DNA of 64,000 nt, taken from positions 868,001-932,000 of the forward strand of contig NC_014165.1 in assembly GCF_000092645.1 (NCBI RefSeq). The letters are read 5' to 3'. Below are positions 59,093 to 64,000 of the stretch, one piece after another. How positions within the stretch are numbered: position 1 is the stretch's first letter; each line of letters opens with the position of its first letter. Under the pieces are notes generated by a model. The model worked only from the letters and a program-made list of their open reading frames with translations. It searched no databases and had not been told where the DNA came from. The stretch comes from Thermobispora bispora DSM 43833. GTDB lineage: Bacteria > Actinomycetota > Actinomycetes > Streptosporangiales > Streptosporangiaceae. The position numbers and the translations under genes are program-made.

Positions 59093-60916
59093 TCAGAAGT
59101 TGGAGAGCACGGCGGTGAACACCTGGTCAATGCTCCCCGGCTCACGGGAGTCGTAGGCCGCCGCGTCGGTGACCTGGGAGATCTGCCGCAGCACCTCGAG
59201 GTCGGCGTCGTTGCCGTACGCGATCGTGAACACCCGGACCGTCTCCTGGCCGGTCTCGGTGCGCAGCTCGGCGAGCAGATCCTCGAGGGAGATCGAGTTG
59301 TCGTCCTCGTTCTTGCCGTCGGTGAGGACGACCACCGCGTTGATCACGTCGTTGCTGTGGCGCTCGAGGACGGTCCGGTAGGCGGCCCGGGTGGTGTCGT
59401 ACAGGCCGGTGCCGCCGCCGGGGATGAGGCCCTGGATCCGCTTCTTCAGCAGGTCCCGGTTGTTCCGGCCCATCGGCACGAGCTCCCGGTAGTCCTTGCC
59501 GCCGTCCTGGTTGGTGGAGAACATCCACAGCCCGACCTGGTCGTTCGGCCCGAGCTGCGGCAGCGCGTTGATCGCCGCCTGCTTCGCGAGCTCGAGCTTG
59601 GTCTGGCCGGTGCCGGGGACGTCGGCGCCCATCGAGCCGGAGACGTCGATGACCATGAGCACGTGCGCGGGCTTGCGCAGCTCGTCCCAGCTCCGCAGGA
59701 TCCGGTCGAGCACCCGGGGCGCCGGGACGCTGAGCGTCTTGGCGGGCTCCTTGGGGTTGAGCCCGTTCTCCGCCGTGATCAGCTCCCCGGGCTTGCCGTC
59801 GTGGGAGCGGAACGCGTGCTCGGCGAAGAGCCGCTGCTGCTCCGGCGCGCGCAGGTAGTTGAGGAAGTCCTCGGCCACCGGCTTCTTCTCCGGATCGATC
59901 CAGGAGAGCACGGCGTACGGGTTGTCGGAGAGCAGCGTGCCCTCCTTGGGGTAGATCGCGACGAGGGGCACCTTCGGCTTGGGGTGCTTGCCGAGCGTCC
60001 GCGGATCCCCGGTCGGGTTGCCCTGGTTGTAGTCCCAGACCGACTTCTCCTCCACGGCGACCGCGGAGACGTAGGAGAGCGCGACACCGGCGTCGTCGGC
60101 CTCCTGGAGGTTGGACAGGAAGGTGAGCGTGGTGTCGCCGTAGTGGACGATCGACCGCTCCACGCCGCGCACGAAGTCGCGGGTCCGCCGGTCGGCGAGG
60201 TTCGCCTCCCCGAGGTCACCGGAGAGCCCGGTGGCCGCGAAGTACGTCCCGATGGTCGCGTTCAGGCCGGAGGTGGAGAAGTGCGGGTTGGTCTTGCCGA
60301 GCCGGAACCGGCCCCACTCGGGGTGCCCGTACTTGGCCCAGCCCTCCGGGTCGTTGGCGAGGCTGAGGATGTCCGACCAGCCGATCTTCTTGTCCGGCCA
60401 GCCGAGGGCCTCGGCCATGGGCTTCGGCATGGCGATCACCAGCGGGGAGGTGGCGATCGACGGGTTGTCGGCGGACACCAGGCTCGCCCGGTCGTTGTCG
60501 GCCGCCCGGCGCTGGAGCATGGCGATCCAGCCGCTGCTCGCCGGGGTCCACACGTCGGGCTTCGGCCCGTCCCGCCGCTCGTCCCAGCCCCGGGCCAGGG
60601 CGAGCATGGCGCTCCCCGACGCCTTGGGGTTCACCACCACCTCGGCGCAGCGGCCGTTCACCTCGCGGCCGCTGTACGCCTCGGCCATGGTGCGGAGCAG
60701 CTCGGCCTTCTCGCTCGAGACGGTGATGTTCAGCGTGATGGCGCCCTCGGGGCAGGCGCTGCGCCGGGCCTCGGGGCTCCGGTCACCGCCGTGTCCGCCG
60801 CCCCCGCCTACCAGGGTCCGTAACGCCACGATGAGTGCTCCGGCGATGATGATCGCGACGATGAACGGTGCGAATCCGCGGCGGCGCTTGGGCTGTGGCG
60901 GGGGTGGGGGGTACAA
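59093..60916 (-). CDS. Membrane-anchored solute-binding / VWA chimeric protein
   Basis: A 607-residue protein: cytoplasmic Pro-rich start, one membrane helix (~15-35, APFIVAIIIAGALIVALRTL), an extracytoplasmic solute-binding-like domain (~55-395; TLNITVSSEKAELLRTMAEA, TNPHFSTSGLNATIGTYFA, KEGTLLSDNPYAVLSW) and a C-terminal von Willebrand A domain (~412-607). The MIDAS metal site is DVSGS (424-428) with Thr in GGGTGLYDT and Asp in LTDGKNEDD. The start is TTG 60916, supported by AGAGGAGG 4 nt ahead. It is likely a surface binding or sensing protein that works with its coiled-coil neighbour. Substrate unknown. Confidence 0.9.
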   Translation of the reverse strand: MYPPPPPQPKRRRGFAPFIVAIIIAGALIVALRTLVGGGGGHGGDRSPEARRSACPEGAITLNITVSSEKAELLRTMAEAYSGREVNGRCAEVVVNPKASGSAMLALARGWDERRDGPKPDVWTPASSGWIAMLQRRAADNDRASLVSADNPSIATSPLVIAMPKPMAEALGWPDKKIGWSDILSLANDPEGWAKYGHPEWGRFRLGKTNPHFSTSGLNATIGTYFAATGLSGDLGEANLADRRTRDFVRGVERSIVHYGDTTLTFLSNLQEADDAGVALSYVSAVAVEEKSVWDYNQGNPTGDPRTLGKHPKPKVPLVAIYPKEGTLLSDNPYAVLSWIDPEKKPVAEDFLNYLRAPEQQRLFAEHAFRSHDGKPGELITAENGLNPKEPAKTLSVPAPRVLDRILRSWDELRKPAHVLMVIDVSGSMGADVPGTGQTKLELAKQAAINALPQLGPNDQVGLWMFSTNQDGGKDYRELVPMGRNNRDLLKKRIQGLIPGGGTGLYDTTRAAYRTVLERHSNDVINAVVVLTDGKNEDDNSISLEDLLAELRTETGQETVRVFTIAYGNDADLEVLRQISQVTDAAAYDSREPGSIDQVFTAVLSNF

Positions 60917-61293
60917 CGCGCCTCCTCTACCGAACTGTCAGGGGATCTCAGCACTTATCCCGACGAATATCGGTCGCGATTAGTTGCGGGATTCTCCCAC
61001 CTTTCCCCGCGCGGTACGGCCGGTACCCGATTGCCTCCGGAACCCGGCCGCCCGGGCCGTGAGCGCCCGCGGAGGATGAAAGGTTCAACCGCCGTCCCCC
61101 GGCGTACAGGCCGTGCCTCGGGGCCGGGCGGTGCGGCCTGCCGGCATCCTTGACCGGCCTTCGTCCCGTTCGTACGGTCCGCGTGGGTTCGGACAGGTGA
61201 ACGGCTTCCACTCAGACGTGATCGGCCGATCGGTATGGCGGTCCGGACCGCCATATTCGGTCGGGGCCCGTCGGACCGAGCGAGGAGTGCGAG
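60917..61293. other. Divergent promoter region, VWA and pectate lyase genes
   Basis: About 375 bases. It contains a perfect 22-bp palindrome (61234-61255) and the 12-bp palindrome GATCGGCCGATC (61220-61231). No gene is supported. Confidence 0.6.
61234..61255. promoter_or_regulatory. Perfect 22-bp palindrome before the pectate lyase
   Basis: Half-site TATGGCGGTCC, mirrored exactly, 38 bases ahead of the pectate lyase GTG. It probably overlaps the promoter and is a strong operator candidate, perhaps for a LacI-, GntR- or IclR-type sugar regulator. Confidence 0.55.
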
Positions 61294-62577
61294 GTGAGAC
61301 GGAGACAGCGAACCGGTGCCGGGATCATCGGCGTGACCGCCCTGGCCCTCGGGATGGCGACCGCGGTCGCCGGGCCGGCCCATGCGGCGGAGCCGGAGCC
61401 GGGGGCGTACTGGCTGGTCAACTCCGCCAGCGAGCTGTGCCTCGCCGTGGCCGGCGCGCGCACGGAGGACGGGGTCCAGCTCGTGCAGGAGCGCTGCGAC
61501 GGCGCGGCCCACCAGACCTGGCGCCTAGAGCACGACAAAGACGGCTTCCGCATGGTCGCGGCGCACAGCGGGAAGTGCGCCGGGGTGAAGGACGCCGCGA
61601 CGTCCGCGGGCAAGGCGGTACAGCAGGAGCGGTGCACCGGGGCCGCCTCGCAGACCTGGCGGTTCGTGCCGGTGGCCGGCGGTTCGGCATACCAGGTCGT
61701 CAACGTCCACAGCGGCAAGTGCCTCAACGTCAAGGACAGCTCGACCGCGGTGGGCGCGGTGGTCCAGCAGAATTCCTGTGACTCGGTCGCCAGCAAGGCG
61801 TGGCTGATCAAGCAGGGCGCCGTCCCGCTGCCGTCGCCCACCATCCCCACGGCCGGCCCGACGACTCCCCCGCCCTGGGAGCCTCCGGCCACGGACTGGC
61901 CCGCGCCGACCGGCCAGGTGGCGGTGAACTCGACCATCAACGTGTCGGGGACCTTTGACGGTGGCATGAGGCGCTACTACGGCACCGGTGACCTCGGCGA
62001 CGGCGGGCAGAGCGAGGGCCAAGACCCGATCTTCAAGCTCGCCGACGGCGCGGTCCTGAAGAACGTCATCCTCGGTGCCCCGGCGGCCGACGGCATCCAC
62101 TGCACGGGCTCGTGCACCCTGCAGAACGTGTGGTGGGAGGACGTCGGCGAGGACGCCGCCACGTTCAAGGGCACCTCCGCGTCCCAGACCATGGTCATCG
62201 ACGGCGGCGCGGCCCGGGCCGCGAGCGACAAGGTCTTCCAGCACAACGGCCCGGGGACCATGTACATCCGCAACTTCCGGGTGGAGGACTTCGGCAAGCT
62301 CTACCGGTCCTGCGGCAATTGCTCCAAGCAGTACGACCGCCACGTCGTCATCGAGAACGTGACCGCGGTCTACCCGGGCAAGTCGCTCGCCGGGATCAAC
62401 GTCAACTACGGGGACACCGCCCGCTTCTCCAACATCACGATCGTGGGCGACTCGAACCGGAAGATCATCATCTGCCAGAAGTACCAGGGCACGACGAAGG
62501 GCGAACCCAAGGAGATCGGCAGCGGCGCGGACGGTGTCAACTGCGTCTACTCCGCGTCCGATATCACCTACCGGTGA
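61294..62577 (+). CDS. Secreted pectate lyase (PL3) with ricin-type lectin domain
   Basis: A 427-residue secreted pectinase. Signal ~1-31 (AGPAHA-A). An N-terminal ricin-B/CBM13 lectin (~35-175) has three QxW-like repeats (HQTWRLEHD, SQTWRFVPV, SKAWLIKQG), then a Pro/Thr linker (~180-205), then a PL3 parallel-beta-helix domain (~208-427; VNSTINVSGTFDGGMRRYYG, GDLGDGGQSEGQDPIFKLAD, DGIHCTGSCTLQNVWWEDVG and GEDAATFKG). It cleaves polygalacturonate by beta-elimination outside the cell. GTG 61294 follows GAGGAG (61282-61287). A 22-bp palindrome upstream suggests specific control. Confidence 0.94.
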   Translation: MRRRQRTGAGIIGVTALALGMATAVAGPAHAAEPEPGAYWLVNSASELCLAVAGARTEDGVQLVQERCDGAAHQTWRLEHDKDGFRMVAAHSGKCAGVKDAATSAGKAVQQERCTGAASQTWRFVPVAGGSAYQVVNVHSGKCLNVKDSSTAVGAVVQQNSCDSVASKAWLIKQGAVPLPSPTIPTAGPTTPPPWEPPATDWPAPTGQVAVNSTINVSGTFDGGMRRYYGTGDLGDGGQSEGQDPIFKLADGAVLKNVILGAPAADGIHCTGSCTLQNVWWEDVGEDAATFKGTSASQTMVIDGGAARAASDKVFQHNGPGTMYIRNFRVEDFGKLYRSCGNCSKQYDRHVVIENVTAVYPGKSLAGINVNYGDTARFSNITIVGDSNRKIIICQKYQGTTKGEPKEIGSGADGVNCVYSASDITYR

Positions 62578-62966
62578 TGCGCCCGAACCGGTGACGCAGC
62601 CGGGGGTGATCCGCTCGTCCCGCCGGTGACGTCACCGCAGGACCGATCTCTCCCAGGCCGGGGCCCGGCGCCGCCGCCGGGCCCTTCCGCGTCTTGGAGC
62701 CCGGCCTCGTACGGCCCAGCGGCGGCACGGGAGTGACCGAGGGGCCGGGTGGCCGCCCGTGCCCGGAGCCGGAGGCGGGAGCGGGTCCGCGCCCGGGCCC
62801 CGTCCCGTCCCCGGCCGGGCCGCCGACCGGGTGGCCGGGCCGGCCCGCCGGCCGCGCTCCCGAGAAGCCGGCGGGCCGTGTCTCCGGCCGGTCGCCTGGG
62901 CGCTTCGCCGGGCCGTGGCCACGGCCCGGCGTGATCCCGGTGGAACGCGCCGCCCGGGCACCCCGG
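62578..62966. other. Intergenic region between convergent genes
   Basis: About 390 GC-rich bases between the pectate lyase and the peptidase. No supported gene or clean terminator; long frames on both strands are compositional. Confidence 0.55.
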
Positions 62967-64000
62967 TCAGCCCTTGGCGTACTCGGCGAGGAAGAGCGCC
63001 TCGGTGGTGATGGTGCGGCGCAGCTCCTCGAGGTCCACCCGCTCGTTCGGGGCGTGGATCGAGGCGTGGTCGTCCTCGGGGCCGAAGAGCAGGATCTCGG
63101 CCTCGGGGAACTGGCGGGCCAGGGCGGCGACCAGCGGGATCGAGCCACCCTGCCCGACCTCGCGCGGCGGGCGCCCGAACGCGCGCGCCATCGCCCGCTC
63201 GACGGCCGCCCGCGCCCGGCCCTCCCCGCGGGCGCGGAACCCGGCCCCGGTGGTGAAGTCGCTGAACGTGACGTGCGCGCCCCACGGCGCGACCTTCTTC
63301 AGGTGCTCGGTCACCACCTCGATGGCCTGGGCCGGGTCGCCGGAGGGCGGGACCCGGATCGTGACCCGGGCCCGGGCGACGGCCTGGACCGCGTTGACCG
63401 CCTGCGCCACGCTCGGCACGTCGAGCCCGGTGACGGTGATCGCGTACGAGGCCCAGAGGCGGTCGGCGAGGCTGCCGGTGCCGACGAGCGACACCCCGTC
63501 GAGCACCCCGGCCGTGGCGCGGAACTCCTCCTCCGAGTAGGCCTCACCGGGGAAGGTGCCGCGGGGCAGGCCGGGGACGGCCACGTCGCCGTTCTCGTCG
63601 TGGAGGGTGGTGAGCATCCGCATCAGCGCGGCGAGGGCGTCGGGCGCGGCACCGCCGAACGCGCCGCTGTGCACCGCGCCGGCGAGCGTGCGGACCTCCA
63701 CGGTGAACGCGGCCATCCCGCGCAGCGAGGTGGTGAGCGCCGGCTCGCCCACCCGGGGGTTGCCCACGTCCGCGACGACGATCGCGTCGGCGCGCACCAG
63801 GTCGGGGGAGGACTCGATGAAGCGGGCGAGGCTCTCCCCGGCGTACTCCTCCTCGCCCTCGATGATCACCTTGATCCCGACGGGCCACCGGCCCTGCAGG
63901 GCGCGGAGGGCGGCGACATGCGTGATCACGCCGCTCTTGTCGTCCGCCGCGCCCCGGCCGTACAGCGCCCCGTCGATCACGGTCGGCTCGAACGGCGGAG
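62967..64000 (-). CDS. M20-family dipeptidase/deacylase (5' end outside window)
   Basis: The C-terminal ~345 residues of an M20 metallopeptidase of the CNDP/dipeptidase type; the gene starts beyond base 64000. Visible are PFEPTVIDGALYGRGAADDK (one metal Asp), the catalytic-Glu pair in KVIIEGEEEYAG, ADAIVVADVG, the lid/dimer domain (~150-270; TVEVRTLAGAVHSGAFGGAA) and the last metal-binding part FGPEDDHASIHAPNERV. It is a cytoplasmic enzyme that cleaves small peptides or N-acyl amino acids. The in-frame ATG at 63980 is an internal position, not the start. Confidence 0.93.
   Translation of the reverse strand, partial: PPFEPTVIDGALYGRGAADDKSGVITHVAALRALQGRWPVGIKVIIEGEEEYAGESLARFIESSPDLVRADAIVVADVGNPRVGEPALTTSLRGMAAFTVEVRTLAGAVHSGAFGGAAPDALAALMRMLTTLHDENGDVAVPGLPRGTFPGEAYSEEEFRATAGVLDGVSLVGTGSLADRLWASYAITVTGLDVPSVAQAVNAVQAVARARVTIRVPPSGDPAQAIEVVTEHLKKVAPWGAHVTFSDFTTGAGFRARGEGRARAAVERAMARAFGRPPREVGQGGSIPLVAALARQFPEAEILLFGPEDDHASIHAPNERVDLEELRRTITTEALFLAEYAKG

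Noticed and set aside
1-64000. CRISPR arrays, insertion sequences, prophage, rRNA or tRNA genes
   Set aside because: I saw no regularly spaced repeats, transposase or integrase motifs, or tRNA-like T-arms other than in ssrA.

Overview
The window is very GC-rich actinobacterial DNA, with GTG starts, leaderless-looking promoters, prfB without a programmed frameshift, and the actinobacterial orders hpf-response regulator-secA-Rv3235-like and prfB-ftsEX-smpB-ssrA. A secreted CE1-type esterase with a CBM2 module, a ricin-lectin/PL3 pectate lyase and a streptogrisin-like protease suggest a saprophytic, biomass-degrading, probably sporulating actinomycete. I infer the Streptosporangiaceae or relatives (a Thermobispora-like organism is plausible). 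That assignment rests on gene content and style, not on a database search.

Layout. 1-6.9 kb: 3' end of hpf, a LuxR-type response regulator, secA and an Rv3235-like protein, then a MarR regulator. 7.2-12.0 kb: secreted esterase, then an amino-sugar island (GntR/UTRA regulator, divergent sugar-isomerase gene, NagZ-like lipoprotein) with a DasR-like palindrome between regulator and isomerase. 12.1-15.0 kb: three HAD hydrolases and a DUF6912 protein. 15.4-24.5 kb: acetoacetyl-CoA synthetase, the giant NAD-glutamate dehydrogenase, and a convergent lipoprotein. 24.5-31.1 kb: prfB, a zinc-ribbon membrane protein, ftsE, ftsX, smpB, a degenerate penicillin-binding protein, and ssrA (tmRNA) ending at a textbook terminator. 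31.3-37.9 kb: a stand-alone UTRA domain, an HtrA-like protease, a membrane protein behind a CsoR-like palindrome, a membrane-anchored protein of unknown function, and a double acyl-CoA dehydrogenase.

38.0-54.7 kb is the most striking part: a cell-envelope polysaccharide locus. It has GT-C-like membrane proteins, a 43-residue DUF2613 protein, a GT4 glycosyltransferase, an AftD-like arabinofuranosyltransferase, two DUF3068 proteins, a methyltransferase, an acyltransferase, and the full decaprenyl-phospho-arabinose route from DPPR synthase (UbiA) through DprE1 and DprE2. Its content mirrors the Mycobacterium tuberculosis Rv0224c-Rv0236c region joined to the dprE genes. It predicts an arabinose-containing envelope polymer in an organism with no mycolate genes in view. 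54.8-64 kb: streptogrisin-like protease, LysR regulator with a divergent threonine-dehydratase-like enzyme, a solute-binding/VWA chimera with a membrane/coiled-coil partner, pectate lyase, and an M20 peptidase cut by the window end.

Regulatory signals worth reading: a DasR-like palindrome, a CsoR-like palindrome, two GTGA-N6-TCAC sites in the envelope locus, a recurring TAGAAYNNNGTTYYA dyad, a perfect 22-bp palindrome before the pectate lyase, and a repeated layout with a TANNNT box 6-8 nt ahead of the start codon.
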